The translations under genes were made by a program, and so were the position numbers. From the NCBI RefSeq assembly GCF_001426705.1, contig NZ_LMFC01000002.1, positions 1,015,905 to 1,079,904 on the forward strand: 64,000 bases of DNA. The letters are read 5' to 3'. Of this stretch, positions 8,313-20,462 are shown one piece after another. This DNA is from Cellulomonas sp. Root485 (GTDB lineage: Bacteria; Actinomycetota; Actinomycetes; Actinomycetales; Cellulomonadaceae). The notes below the pieces were generated by a model. It did no database searches. It worked only from the letters and a program-made list of their open reading frames with translations, and was not told the origin of the DNA. Position 1 is the first letter of the stretch; the number at the start of each line of letters is the position of its first letter.

Positions 8313-11030
8313 CTAGGACGCGGGGGAGGGGACCCGGTCGGTCGCGAGCTGCTCGCTGCGGCGGCTACGGACGTCAGTCAGCGACGTGCCGTAGTAGGCC
8401 GCGGTCATCAGGTCCTTCATGTCCTCGATCATCGGCATCCGCGGGTTCGCGGGGGCGCACTGGTCCTCATACGCACCCATCGCGACCTCGTCGAGCCGGG
8501 CGAGGAACTCGTGCTCGTCGACGCCCTGCGCGTGGAACGACGCGGGGATGCCCACCTTGGCCCGCAGCGACTCGACGGCCAGCGCGTACGACTCGACGCC
8601 CTCCGCGGGGGTGGACGCCGGGAGCCCGAGCATCGCGGCGAGCTGCTGGAACCGCTCGGGAGCGACGTAGTGCTCGTACTTCGGCCAGCTGGTGAGCTTG
8701 GTCGGGACCGTTCCGTTGTAGCGGATCACGTGCGGCAGGAGGGTCGCGTTCGTGCGGCCGTGCACCAGGTGGTACGTGGAGCCGACGACGTGGGCCATCG
8801 CGTGCACGATGCCGAGGAACGAGTTGCCGAACGCCATCCCGGCGATGGTGCCGGCGTTGTGCATGGTCTCGCGGGCGTCCTGGGTGGCCGGGTCGGCCGG
8901 GTCGCCGTTCACCGACGTCGCCAGGTTCTCGAAGATCAGGCGCACGGCCTGCATCGCCATGCCGTCGGTGAAGTCGTTGGCGTAGACGCTGACGTACGCC
9001 TCGGTGGCGTGCGTGAGGGCGTCGAACCCGGAGTCGGCGGCCAGCGACGGCGGCATCTTCGACGTGAGGACAGGGTCGATGATGGCGACCGACGGGGTCA
9101 GCGCGTAGTCGGCCAGCGGGTACTTCTTCCCCGTGGACGGGTCGCTGATCACCGCGAACGGCGTCACCTCCGCGCCGGTGCCCGAGGTGGTCGGGATGCA
9201 CACCAGCTGCGCCAGCTCGCCCAGGACGGGGAACTTGAACGCGCGCTTGCGGACGTCGAAGAACTTCTGCTTGAGGTCGGAGAAGTGGATCTCCGGGTGC
9301 TCGTACAGGAGCCACATGACCTTGGCGGCGTCCATCGGCGAGCCGCCGCCGAGCGCGATGATCGTGTCGGGCCGGAAGTGGCGCATCTGCGCTGCCCCGG
9401 CCTGCACGGTCTGCACCGACGGTTCGGGCTCGACCTGGTCGATGATCTGCAGCGCGACCTTGGTCGACCGGCGGTTCAGGACGTCGATGATCTTGTCGAC
9501 GAACCCGAGGGTCGTCATGGTCGCGTCGGTCACGATGGTGACGCGCTCGACGTCGGGCATGTCCGCGAGGTACCGGATGGCGTTCGGCTCGAAGTAGGTC
9601 TTGGCCGGCACCTTGAACCACTGCAGGTTGTTGTTCCGGCGGCCGATCCGCTTGATGTTCACCAGGTTCACCGCCGAGACGTTGTTGGACACGGAGTTGT
9701 GGCCGTAGGAGCCGCAGCCGAGCGTCAGGGACGGGATGAACGCGTTGTAGATGTCGCCGATGCCGCCGAGCGACGAGGGTGCGTTGGCGATGACCCGCAC
9801 GGCCTTGACGCGGCTGCCGAACTCCTCGGTCAGGGCGTCGTCCTGCGTGTGGATGGCGGCGGAGTGACCCAGGCCGTCGAACTCGACCATCTTCTCGGCC
9901 AGCTGGATGCCGTGCTCGGTGGACTCGGCACGCAGGACCGCGAGGACCGGAGCGAGCTTCTCGCGCGTCAGCGGCTCCTGGGGGCCGACGCCGCTGACCT
10001 CGACCAGGATGATCGACGTGTCCTCGGGCACCGTGAAGCCCGCCTGCTGCGCGATCCACTGCGGGGTCTGGCCGACGACCGACGCGTTCAGCTTGGCCTC
10101 GCCGCAGTTCTTGCCGTTGGCCTTGACCCCGAAGATGAAGGTCTCGAGCAGCGCCTTCTCCTTGGCGTTCGCCCGGTAGGCGTGCAGGATCGCGAACTCC
10201 GCGAGCGCGGCGTCGTAGATGACGTCGTCGAGGATGACGGCCTGCTCGGAGGCGCAGACCATGCCGTTGTCGAACGCCTTCGAGAGGACGACGTCGTTGA
10301 CGGCACGCTTCAGCTTGGCGGACTTCTCGATGTAGGCGGGCACGTTGCCCGCGCCGACGCCGAGCGCCGGCTTCCCGCACGAGTACGCGGCCCGGACCAT
10401 CGCGTTGCCGCCGGTGGCCAGGATCAGTGCGACGCCCGGGTGGTGCATGAGCGCGGTGGTCGCGCCGATCGACGGCGTCTCGACCCACTGGATGCAGTGC
10501 TCGGGGGCACCGGCGGCCACGGCGGCGTCGCGCACGACGCGGGCGGCGGCGACGGAGGACTCCTGCGCGCTCGGGTGGAAGGCGAACACGATCGGGTTGC
10601 GGGTCTTGAGCGCGATGAGCGACTTGAAGATCGTCGTCGAGGTCGGGTTGGTCACCGGGGTGACGCCGCAGATCACGCCCACGGGCTCGGCGATCTCGGT
10701 GATGCCGGTCAGGTCGTCCCGGGAGATGATCCCGACCGACTTGAGGTTCGCCATCGAGTTGGTCACGTGCTCGCACGCGAAGATGTTCTTCACGGCCTTG
10801 TCCTCGAACACGCCCCGGCCGGTCTCGTTCACGGCGAGCAGTGCGAGCTCGCCGTGCTTGTCCAGGGCGGCGACGGACGCCTTCTTGACCAGGTGGTCGA
10901 CGTCGGCCTGCGTGAATCGTGCGTACTCGTCCAACGCCTTCGCGGCCTGGGCCACGAGCTGGTCGATCGCTGTGTCGATCTCGCTGCCGGTTGTGCTGAC
11001 GGTCGTGCTGACGGTCCTGCTGGAGGTCAC
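8313..11030 (-). CDS. adhE: Bifunctional acetaldehyde-CoA/alcohol dehydrogenase AdhE
   Basis: This 905-residue fusion (E. coli AdhE is 891) reduces acetyl-CoA to acetaldehyde and then to ethanol, regenerating NAD+ during fermentation. The N-terminal CoA-acylating aldehyde dehydrogenase (about 20-450) carries the nucleophile C259 in NGMVCASEQ and the PVTNPTSTTIFK motif. The C-terminal iron-type alcohol dehydrogenase (about 475-880) has the NAD-binding GGGSPMDAAK and the iron ligands within GFDALTHATEAY and HAMAHVVGSTYHLVHG. The start is GTG, with GGGAG 7 nt upstream; the ATG at 11037 is out of frame. It stands alone with its own terminator. AdhE normally assembles into helical spirosomes. A Rex redox operator was looked for and not found. 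Fermentative use of xylan sugars fits the neighbouring xylanase. Confidence 0.97.
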   Translation of the reverse strand: MTSSRTVSTTVSTTGSEIDTAIDQLVAQAAKALDEYARFTQADVDHLVKKASVAALDKHGELALLAVNETGRGVFEDKAVKNIFACEHVTNSMANLKSVGIISRDDLTGITEIAEPVGVICGVTPVTNPTSTTIFKSLIALKTRNPIVFAFHPSAQESSVAAARVVRDAAVAAGAPEHCIQWVETPSIGATTALMHHPGVALILATGGNAMVRAAYSCGKPALGVGAGNVPAYIEKSAKLKRAVNDVVLSKAFDNGMVCASEQAVILDDVIYDAALAEFAILHAYRANAKEKALLETFIFGVKANGKNCGEAKLNASVVGQTPQWIAQQAGFTVPEDTSIILVEVSGVGPQEPLTREKLAPVLAVLRAESTEHGIQLAEKMVEFDGLGHSAAIHTQDDALTEEFGSRVKAVRVIANAPSSLGGIGDIYNAFIPSLTLGCGSYGHNSVSNNVSAVNLVNIKRIGRRNNNLQWFKVPAKTYFEPNAIRYLADMPDVERVTIVTDATMTTLGFVDKIIDVLNRRSTKVALQIIDQVEPEPSVQTVQAGAAQMRHFRPDTIIALGGGSPMDAAKVMWLLYEHPEIHFSDLKQKFFDVRKRAFKFPVLGELAQLVCIPTTSGTGAEVTPFAVISDPSTGKKYPLADYALTPSVAIIDPVLTSKMPPSLAADSGFDALTHATEAYVSVYANDFTDGMAMQAVRLIFENLATSVNGDPADPATQDARETMHNAGTIAGMAFGNSFLGIVHAMAHVVGSTYHLVHGRTNATLLPHVIRYNGTVPTKLTSWPKYEHYVAPERFQQLAAMLGLPASTPAEGVESYALAVESLRAKVGIPASFHAQGVDEHEFLARLDEVAMGAYEDQCAPANPRMPMIEDMKDLMTAAYYGTSLTDVRSRRSEQLATDRVPSPAS

Positions 11031-11134
11031 CGTTCATCTCCCTGTCGAGGCTGTCGGGCCCCCCTTCGACCCGCTGATCTCGACGTTACGGAACGCGGGT
11101 GGCGCCCGTGATGGGCCGAAGGTCCTCGGGACGC

Positions 11135-11172
11135 ACGACGGGCCGGTCCCCGGGTGGGGGCCGGCCCGTCGT
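11135..11172 (-). terminator. Terminator of the xylanase gene
   Basis: The stem ACGACGGGCCGG (11135-11146 with 11161-11172) is extended by inner CCCC/GGGG pairing. It lies 16 nt past the xylanase stop codon. Confidence 0.75.
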
Positions 11173-11187
11173 ACGCGAGCGTGCTGG

Positions 11188-13791
<2,604 letters not shown>

Positions 13792-13815
13792 TCAACGACC
13801 TGCCCGAGCGGGCCG

Positions 13816-15534
13816 CTAGCGCCGCTGGACGCGGGTGACCCACGACGACGACAGGCTCTCGTCCTCCAGGTCGAGCTCCCGCATCATCCGGCGCATCACG
13901 GCCTCGTCGAGCTCGCCGGAGTCCCGGCGGTCCATGAGCACCTCGCGCTGCGCGGCGACGATCTCGCGGCGCAGCCGTTGCGTGCGCAGGCCCTCTTCTG
14001 CGGTCGGCACCTTCGACGGGCTGACCTGCCGCATCACCCCGGTCAGCCCGGACGCCTCCGCGAGCGGGTCGGGCTCGTCGGGCAGCAGCTCGTCGGCCGA
14101 GTCGGGGTCGAGCATGACCGCGGCCGCGGTCGCGCGGGCACGCCACACCCCGGACAGGCGCTCGATGAGCTCGTCGGCGCGCTCCGGTCCGAGGTGCGCG
14201 CTCCAGTCCTCGCGCTGCCGCTCCAGCACCTCCTGGACCGCGTCCGCCGTCGCCACCCGGACGGCCGCCTCCTGCGCGGCGTCCTGCACGGACTCGTCGG
14301 CCGACCCGACGCCGAGCCGCCGGATGACCCACGGCAGCGTCAGCCCCTGGATGAGCAGCGTGCCGATGGCCACCGTGTACGCCGCGAGCTGGATGGTCGC
14401 GCGCTCGGGGAACGGCTCACCCGCGCTCGTGATCGGGATGGCGGCCGCGGCCGCGAGGGTGACCACCCCACGCATCCCCGCCCACGACACCACCGCGGAC
14501 TCGCGTGGGCTCAACGAGTCGCCAGGTGGTCGGTGGGAGCCGCGCAGGCGCAGGTGGTCGAACCGTGCGGTGACGACGATGTAGACCGGCCGCACCAGGA
14601 TGGCGACGACCAGGACGAGGAGCGAGACCGCGATCCCGTGCCGGAGCCCCTGGTCGGAGGCGATGACGTCGCGCACCACCCACGGCAGCTGCATGCCGAT
14701 GAGCGCGAACGTGAACGCCTCGAGCAGCAGGTCGACGGTGGACCAGATCGGCTCCTCGTAGAGCCGCGTCGCGTAGCCCGCCCGCGGGGAGGTGTGACCG
14801 AGGTACAGGCCCGCCGCGACGACGGCCAGCACGCCCGAACCCGCCAGCGCCTCCGCGGACCAGTAGGCCGCGAACGGGGTCAGCAGACCGATCGCGGAGG
14901 CGACCACCGGATCGTCGAGCCGCAGCCGGACCATGTGCACGACGAACGCGATGACGAGCCCGACCGTCACCCCGGCGCCGACCGCGAGCGCGAAGATCGT
15001 CAGCCCGTCGGCGAGCGCCCAGGCACCGGTCGCGACGCCGGCGAGGGCGACCTTGTAGAGCGTGAGGGAGGTGGCGTCGTTGATGAGGCTCTCGCCGGAC
15101 AGGAGCGTCATGACGCGGCGGGGCAGGCCGAGGCGCTTGCCGACGGCTGCTGCGGCGACCGCGTCCGGCGGTGCGACGACCGCGCCCAGCACGAGCGCGG
15201 CCAGGAACGGGACCCCGGGCTCCATCCACCAGAACACCAGCGCGACGACCACCGCACTGACCAGCACGAGACCGACGCCGAGCCGGGTGATCGAGTTCAG
15301 CGACGTCCGGAAGTCGCGGTAGGAGCTCGACAGCGCGGCGGAGTACAGCAGCGGCGGGAGCACGAAGTCGAGCAGGATCTCCGGCTCGATCTCGAAGCGC
15401 GGGATCGCCGGCACGAACGAGACGACGATCGCGGCGGCGACCAGGACCAGGGGACCCGGCCACCCGCGCCGCCGGCACACCGCGGTGACGGCGACCGCGC
15501 CCGCGACCAGCAGGAAGACCTCGACACTGTGCAC
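13816..15534 (-). CDS. CPA1-family Na+/H+ (monovalent cation:proton) antiporter
   Basis: This 572-residue membrane antiporter is of the NhaP/CPA1 type, exchanging Na+ or K+ for protons. It has about 12 hydrophobic helices in residues 1-420. The core motif VVAPPDAVAAAAVGKRLGLPRR supplies the paired aspartate region, and LLSGESLINDATSLTLYKVA is the characteristic ND ion-binding motif. A charged cytoplasmic tail of about 150 residues follows. The GTG at 15534 was chosen because GGGAGGGG lies about 8 nt upstream and the hydrophobic first helix follows directly; the frame stays open to 15717 with no such features. It ends just past the xylanase promoter region and is not in an obvious operon. Confidence 0.88.
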   Translation of the reverse strand: MHSVEVFLLVAGAVAVTAVCRRRGWPGPLVLVAAAIVVSFVPAIPRFEIEPEILLDFVLPPLLYSAALSSSYRDFRTSLNSITRLGVGLVLVSAVVVALVFWWMEPGVPFLAALVLGAVVAPPDAVAAAAVGKRLGLPRRVMTLLSGESLINDATSLTLYKVALAGVATGAWALADGLTIFALAVGAGVTVGLVIAFVVHMVRLRLDDPVVASAIGLLTPFAAYWSAEALAGSGVLAVVAAGLYLGHTSPRAGYATRLYEEPIWSTVDLLLEAFTFALIGMQLPWVVRDVIASDQGLRHGIAVSLLVLVVAILVRPVYIVVTARFDHLRLRGSHRPPGDSLSPRESAVVSWAGMRGVVTLAAAAAIPITSAGEPFPERATIQLAAYTVAIGTLLIQGLTLPWVIRRLGVGSADESVQDAAQEAAVRVATADAVQEVLERQREDWSAHLGPERADELIERLSGVWRARATAAAVMLDPDSADELLPDEPDPLAEASGLTGVMRQVSPSKVPTAEEGLRTQRLRREIVAAQREVLMDRRDSGELDEAVMRRMMRELDLEDESLSSSWVTRVQRR

Positions 15535-15666
15535 GGCGCACCCCTCCCGCCACGACGGCTGCCGGTCCTCAGCGACCCTACAAGCGACGATCTCTTCCGG
15601 CCGCGGGGCACGGGTGCCACGATGAGGACGACGGCACGTCAGGTGCAGGAGAGCGGGGGGGTCGAG

Positions 15667-15936
15667 ATGCCGTACTTCCTGATCGAGCGGAACTTCGCCG
15701 AGGATGTCGAACCACACTTCGGCGCGTTCGACGAGATCAACCGGATCAACGACGCCGAGGGCGTCCGGTGGCTCTACTCGTTCCTCTCGCTCGACCGACG
15801 CAAGACGTTCTGTCTCTACGAGGCCCCGTCGGCCGACGTGGTCCGCCGGGCCGCAGTCGCGGCGGGTCTCCCGGCCGACGTGGTCGTCGAGGTGACCGGG
15901 ACCGTCACGCCGGACGGGGCCATGGCCAGCCTCTGA
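15667..15936 (+). CDS. DUF4242 (SCO4226-type nickel-binding-like) small protein
   Basis: This 89-residue protein begins MPYFLIERNFAED and has the ferredoxin-like alpha/beta pattern of DUF4242. Motifs are VRWLYSFLSLDRRKTFCLYEAPS and a C-terminal half rich in Ala and Val. A Streptomyces member of the family binds nickel as a dimer; the physiological role is unknown. The start is ATG at 15667, behind a G-rich ribosome site. The gene lies alone between divergent and convergent neighbours and nearly abuts the end of the LuxR regulator gene (1-bp gap). Confidence 0.75.
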   Translation: MPYFLIERNFAEDVEPHFGAFDEINRINDAEGVRWLYSFLSLDRRKTFCLYEAPSADVVRRAAVAAGLPADVVVEVTGTVTPDGAMASL

Positions 15937-15937
15937 C

Positions 15938-18850
15938 TCACGCGAGCAGCCCGTGGGCGACGGCGTACATCGCGGCCCGCGTCCGGTTCTCGCAGCCGGT
16001 CTTGATGCGGATGTTGCGCACGTGGTTGGCGGCGGTGTTCTCGCTGATCACCAGCGCCCCGGCGATCTGCCGGTTGCTGAGACCCTCGGCGAGCAGGCAC
16101 AGGACCTCGACCTCGCGGTCGGTGAGTCCGTCCGGGTGCGAGGGGCGCGTCGAGGTGTCGCCGACTGCATCGAGCCGACGAAGGACGCGCGTCAGGCCGA
16201 GAGTCGTGGCCGTGGACCGGGCGCTCCGCTCCAGGGCACGGACGTCGCAGCCGTCCGCACCGTGCCGGCGGTGGTGTGCGACGTGCGCCGCGAGCGTCTC
16301 GGCCCGGTGCACAGGCGCACCCATGTCGACGTCCATCTGCTCCGCCCGGGCGAACGAGCGCTCGGGGTCCCCGCGGCCCAGCAGCGAGTCCAGCTGCCCG
16401 AGGTAGCGGTCCGCGCTGCCCATCACCGCGACGAACCCTCCGACCGCGAGGTTCATCCCGGTGAACGGTGCTACCGCGGGCCGGAGCCGCGCGGCGACGT
16501 CGACGTCCTCCAGGTCGACGGCAGCGTCGCACAGCAGGGCGAGAACACCCGACCCGGCGATCGTGCTCGCCCACTCGTCCGGCACGAGCCAGGTCAGCAC
16601 CCGCCGCGCGTCGTCGGACATGCCGAGCTCGGTGTACAGGGCGAGCAGCCCGGGCGCCCAGGTCGCGTGCACGTCCTCGCGGCCCGTGAGGATGCCACGG
16701 ACGGACTCGAGACCGCCCGTCTCGCGGCGCAGCATGAACTGCTGGAAGCTCCACGGTCCGGACGTCCCCTCCGCCTCGAACGTGGAGCCGAGCTCGACGA
16801 GGGCTGCGGAGGTGCGCGTGGCGTCGGCGAAGCGACCGGTGACGAACTGGCGGGAGTAGTCCACGCTGCCGGCCCAGTAGGCGAAGTAGGGCTGGCGGGT
16901 GGCGACGGCGGTCTGGGCGAGGTCGGAGCGCGCGTCGGCGAGCCCGCGGTCGTCTCCCGTGATGTACGAGATGAGCGAGCGCTGGAACGCGGCGTGGCCC
17001 AGGTGCCACAGGTCACCCTTCTGCCGGGACAGTCCTGACACCTCCTCGGCGCGCGCCAGGGCGGTGGGGAGGTCGGCAGGCGTGTGCCCGTGCATGAAGC
17101 TCGCCTCCAGCACGTGGACGAGGAGGTCCTCGTCATCGAGCTGGCGCGCCTGTGCGATGGTCTCCGTCGCCAGCTCGCACGCCTCCTGGTGCCGGTGCTC
17201 GTACACGAGGGCGCGTCCGAGGCTCGCGCGTGCCCGGACCCGCAGCGCGTCTCCCCGGACCACGGGTGCGGCGGCGAGCGCGGTCAACAGCAGCTCGACC
17301 GCACGGGTGCTGGGCCTGGAGGAGCGCCAGGTGCTCTCCTCATACATCACGGCGCCCCGCAGCCGGTGCGGAGACGTGCCGTCGGCCGCCACTGTCTCCG
17401 CCAGCTCCCGGGCAGCGGGCAGGTCCCCGGCCAGGACCCAGCACGCGGCTGCGCGGAGGCGGGTGTCGTCCGCTGTCGCGGGGTCGGGCTCGAGCGCCGC
17501 GGCGCGGGCGAAGAGCTTCGCCGCCTCGTCGTGAGCGAGCGCCTCCTCGGCCAGACGGCCAGCCTCGAGCAGATAGCGGACGGCCTCGGCGGTGTACCCC
17601 AGGACGTGGGCGCGGTCGTAGTGGTCCGCGAGCTGCTGCACCCGTGTCGCGGCTCGAGGGCCGGGTTGCTCCAGTGCCTGGGCGACCCGCAGGTGCAGGT
17701 GGGTCCGCCGGGCAAGGGGGACCAGGTCGAGCACGACCTGGCGGGCGAGGGTGTGGGGGAACTGGAGCAGACCGTCGGCGCCGGGGCGCTGCTCGAGCAG
17801 GTGCCGGTCCACTGCCGACCCGACGTGCTCGAGCGCCTCGCCGGCCTCGCAGCGTGACGCCCGCAGCAGCAGGTCGAGGTCGACGACGTCGCCGATGATC
17901 GCGGCGACCTCGAGCGTCTCGCGTGCCTCGGGCCGCAGGGTGCGGAGCCTGCTCTCGATCGTGTCCTGGACCGACTGCGGCGCCGGACTGTCGGGACGCA
18001 GCTCGTCGACGTCACCCGCCCCGAGGTCCCGCACGAGCTCACGGAGGAAGAACGGGTTCCCGCCGGTCCGATCACGCAGACGGGCTGCCAACCCTGCTCC
18101 TCGACCCTCCCTGGCCTGGCCCTCACGCACCAGGTACTCCTCGATCTCGCCGGTGTCCAGCGGGCGCAGATCGATGCGCCGGACGCCGTCGAGCCGGTAC
18201 AGGCGGGCCAGGCGGTCGACGAGCCCGGCCGAGCGGTCGGGGGCGGTCGTGCGCAGGGTCGCCAGCAGGAGGAGCTCGGTGGACGGGGTGCTCTCGACGA
18301 CGTAGGACAGCAGGTCCAACGCGCTCTCGCTCGCCCAGTGGACGTCCTCGAGGAGGAGCACCAGGGGGCGGTCCGCAGCGGCCGCCAGCAGCGTCTCGAC
18401 GACGGCGTCCACGACGTCCTGACGGTAGCCGAGGTCGACGGGCGGTCCGCCGACGTCGACCTGTGATCCCGTCACCGCGTCGAGCATGGCCAGGACGCGG
18501 TCGCGGGACAGTCGGGACGATGTCCGCAGCTCGAGGGTGCCGTCAGCGACCGCCGGGCGGAGCGAGGCCATCGCCTCCCCGAACGGCTGGTAAGGCGTAC
18601 CGAGGTCGGCGGCGCAGCTCCCGGCGACCACGACGGCGCCGGAGCGCTCGAGCCGGCTCGCCGTCTCGGCCAGGAGGCGCGACTTGCCTACCCCCGGCTC
18701 GCCACCGACGAACCAGACCTGGCGGTGGCCACGGGTCGCGGCCGACCAGGCCTCGTCCAGCTGGGCTCGCTCGGTGCGCCGGCCGACGAAGCTGCTCGGT
18801 GAGGCCTCGGTCCAGCGGAGCGAGCTGTGCGGTGCCGTCCAGGCGGACAC
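15938..18850 (-). CDS. Large ATP-binding LuxR-family (LAL/MalT-like) transcriptional regulator
   Basis: This regulator of about 970 residues has an N-terminal AAA/NACHT-like ATPase with Walker A GGEPGVGKSRLL and Walker B VLLLEDVHWAS, a long helical TPR-like middle, and a C-terminal LuxR helix-turn-helix (LTDREVEVLCLLAEGLSNRQIAGALVISENTAANHVRNI). Such LAL proteins are typically activators responding to sugars or secondary-metabolite signals. The frame is open to 18940. The GTG at 18850 is preferred because a -10 box TAGCGT lies exactly 7 nt upstream (18858-18863) with TCGACC 18 bp further, implying a leaderless mRNA. GTG 18859 and ATG 18904 are alternatives. It is divergent from the haloperoxidase-like gene, which may be its target. 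Confidence 0.88.
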   Translation of the reverse strand: MSAWTAPHSSLRWTEASPSSFVGRRTERAQLDEAWSAATRGHRQVWFVGGEPGVGKSRLLAETASRLERSGAVVVAGSCAADLGTPYQPFGEAMASLRPAVADGTLELRTSSRLSRDRVLAMLDAVTGSQVDVGGPPVDLGYRQDVVDAVVETLLAAAADRPLVLLLEDVHWASESALDLLSYVVESTPSTELLLLATLRTTAPDRSAGLVDRLARLYRLDGVRRIDLRPLDTGEIEEYLVREGQAREGRGAGLAARLRDRTGGNPFFLRELVRDLGAGDVDELRPDSPAPQSVQDTIESRLRTLRPEARETLEVAAIIGDVVDLDLLLRASRCEAGEALEHVGSAVDRHLLEQRPGADGLLQFPHTLARQVVLDLVPLARRTHLHLRVAQALEQPGPRAATRVQQLADHYDRAHVLGYTAEAVRYLLEAGRLAEEALAHDEAAKLFARAAALEPDPATADDTRLRAAACWVLAGDLPAARELAETVAADGTSPHRLRGAVMYEESTWRSSRPSTRAVELLLTALAAAPVVRGDALRVRARASLGRALVYEHRHQEACELATETIAQARQLDDEDLLVHVLEASFMHGHTPADLPTALARAEEVSGLSRQKGDLWHLGHAAFQRSLISYITGDDRGLADARSDLAQTAVATRQPYFAYWAGSVDYSRQFVTGRFADATRTSAALVELGSTFEAEGTSGPWSFQQFMLRRETGGLESVRGILTGREDVHATWAPGLLALYTELGMSDDARRVLTWLVPDEWASTIAGSGVLALLCDAAVDLEDVDVAARLRPAVAPFTGMNLAVGGFVAVMGSADRYLGQLDSLLGRGDPERSFARAEQMDVDMGAPVHRAETLAAHVAHHRRHGADGCDVRALERSARSTATTLGLTRVLRRLDAVGDTSTRPSHPDGLTDREVEVLCLLAEGLSNRQIAGALVISENTAANHVRNIRIKTGCENRTRAAMYAVAHGLLA

Positions 18851-18961
18851 GGTCGTCACGCTAGTCCGGTCCTTGCGGGCGGGTCGATGGTCACTTCTGA
18901 CCATCGGCGATCCCGCCCGAGGACAGGTAGTTCCGGTCATGTCAGGGCGTCGACCGCTTCC

Positions 18962-18967
18962 TAGCGT
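18962..18967 (+). promoter_or_regulatory. -10 element of the haloperoxidase-like gene
   Basis: TAGCGT matches the -10 box seen repeatedly in this window. A leader of about 30 nt and AAAGG precede the ATG at 19006. TGTCAG, 16 bp upstream, is a weak -35 candidate. Confidence 0.45.
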
Positions 18968-19005
18968 CGATCAGGTCCGAACCGCCGATGCCGAAAGGTC
19001 CTGCC

Positions 19006-20406
19006 ATGAACGCCATCACCTGGCCGCGAGTCCTGCGCCTCGTCGCGCCCGCACTGCTCCTCGCCCTGATCGCCCCTCCGGCAGGTGCGGCGCCACCGCG
19101 CGAACAGGTCGCGGCCACGCGCGGCGGTCCCGGAGTCGTCGCGGCGTGGAACGAGATCGCCGGAGAGGTCGCCCTCGCGGCGTGCCTTGCTCCGGCCGCC
19201 GACCCTCCGCACGAGGCGCGCATGTACGCCATGATGCACCTCGCCGTCCATGACGCCCTGAACGCGATCGACCGGCGCTACGAGCGCTACGTGCCAGGAC
19301 GCGGGACCGTGCGGGACGCCTCACCCGAGGCCGCGGTGGCCGCGGCTGCCCGCGGAGTTCTCGTCCCGGTCGCCGGCCAGGTGCTCGACCCGCTCGGCGC
19401 CGAGTGTGCGGCAGCGGGCGTGGACGTGGCGGAGCAGGCGTACGCGGAGAGGATCGGTGCGGTCCGCGACGGACGCGCGAAGGCGGCGGGCATCGCGGTC
19501 GGTGAGGCGGCAGCGGCGAAGATCCTGGAGCTGCGTGCCGACGACGGCGCGCCCACGACCCTGCTCGACCCGTCGTACCCCCAGGGCACCGAGCCCGGGG
19601 AGTGGCGCTTCACGCCCGGCTTCGATGTCGCCGCCCTGCCCACGTGGGGACAGGTGCATCCGTTCCTCGTGACGCGAGAGCTGTCCTACCCACGTGCGTA
19701 CCGGCCGTACCCGCTGACCAGCCGCCGGTACGCGGCGGACGTCGCCGAGGTCCAGCGGCTCGGTGGCGACGGGACGACGACACCCAGCGACCGCACGCCC
19801 GAGCAGACCGAGGTGGCCCTCTTCTGGCTGGAGAGCTCCCCCCTGCAGTGGAACCGGGTCGCGCGGACGCTGGCGCAGGGGTCGGGGATGGACCTGTGGG
19901 AGAGCGCGCGGATGTTCGCGCTGCTCGACGTCGCGCTGTCCGACGCCTACGTCGACGCGTTCCGGGTCAAGTTCGAGCTGAAGTTCTGGCGGCCGGTCAC
20001 GGCCATCCGTGAGGCCGCCTCCGACGGCAACCCGGCGACGACCGCGGACCCCACCTGGACGCCGCTCGTGGCGACGCCGCCGATCCCGGACCAGTACTCG
20101 GGGCATGCCGCCGAGGGTGCAGCCGCCACCGAGGTGCTCCGGCGGGTGATCGGCACCGACCGCGTCTCGTTCACCACGTGCAGCCTGACGCTGCCCGAGG
20201 GCCAGCAGTGCGACGACCCGAACCCGGTTCTGCGCTCGTACGAGCGCCTCTCGCAGGCGTCCGCGGAGAACGGGGAGTCGCGGATCCTTGTGGGCTTCCA
20301 CTTCCGGCACGCGGTCGACGACGGCTTCGTCGCCGGCGCGGTGATCGGGAGGGACACCGTGCAGGGAGCGCTTCGACCGCTCCACCGCGCGCAGGGACCT
20401 CGATGA
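19006..20406 (+). CDS. Secreted vanadium-dependent haloperoxidase/PAP2-superfamily protein
   Basis: This 466-residue protein has a signal peptide (about 1-29) and a helical vanadium haloperoxidase/acid phosphatase fold. The phosphate/vanadate-binding set is visible: Lys-Arg in KFELKFWRPVTAIR, the central SGHAAEGAAA motif, and Arg-His in SRILVGFHFRHAVDDG. The family includes bromo/chloroperoxidases and phosphatases; sequence alone does not separate them. The ATG at 19006 has AAAGG 7 nt upstream, and the ATG at 18988 does not. It is divergent from a large LuxR regulator. No biosynthetic genes surround it, so a role in extracellular oxidation (halide, signal quenching or lignin-related) is only a suggestion. 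Confidence 0.85.
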   Translation: MNAITWPRVLRLVAPALLLALIAPPAGAAPPREQVAATRGGPGVVAAWNEIAGEVALAACLAPAADPPHEARMYAMMHLAVHDALNAIDRRYERYVPGRGTVRDASPEAAVAAAARGVLVPVAGQVLDPLGAECAAAGVDVAEQAYAERIGAVRDGRAKAAGIAVGEAAAAKILELRADDGAPTTLLDPSYPQGTEPGEWRFTPGFDVAALPTWGQVHPFLVTRELSYPRAYRPYPLTSRRYAADVAEVQRLGGDGTTTPSDRTPEQTEVALFWLESSPLQWNRVARTLAQGSGMDLWESARMFALLDVALSDAYVDAFRVKFELKFWRPVTAIREAASDGNPATTADPTWTPLVATPPIPDQYSGHAAEGAAATEVLRRVIGTDRVSFTTCSLTLPEGQQCDDPNPVLRSYERLSQASAENGESRILVGFHFRHAVDDGFVAGAVIGRDTVQGALRPLHRAQGPR

Positions 20407-20414
20407 GGTGACAC

Positions 20415-20452
20415 GCGAGCGCCGCTCCGCCGGACGGTGGAGCGGCGCTCGC
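20415..20452. terminator. Bidirectional terminator
   Basis: A perfect 14-bp stem (20415-20428 with 20439-20452) with a 10-nt loop lies between the ends of the convergent haloperoxidase-like and glycosidase-like genes. Confidence 0.8.
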
Positions 20453-20462
20453 TGCGCGTGCG

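Noticed and set aside
11031-11134. Rex redox-repressor site before adhE
   Set aside because: No TTGTGAA-N4-TTCACAA-like palindrome was found in the gap.
18851-20406. Halogenated natural-product cluster
   Set aside because: No polyketide, peptide or terpene synthase genes lie nearby; the haloperoxidase-like protein is a lone secreted protein.
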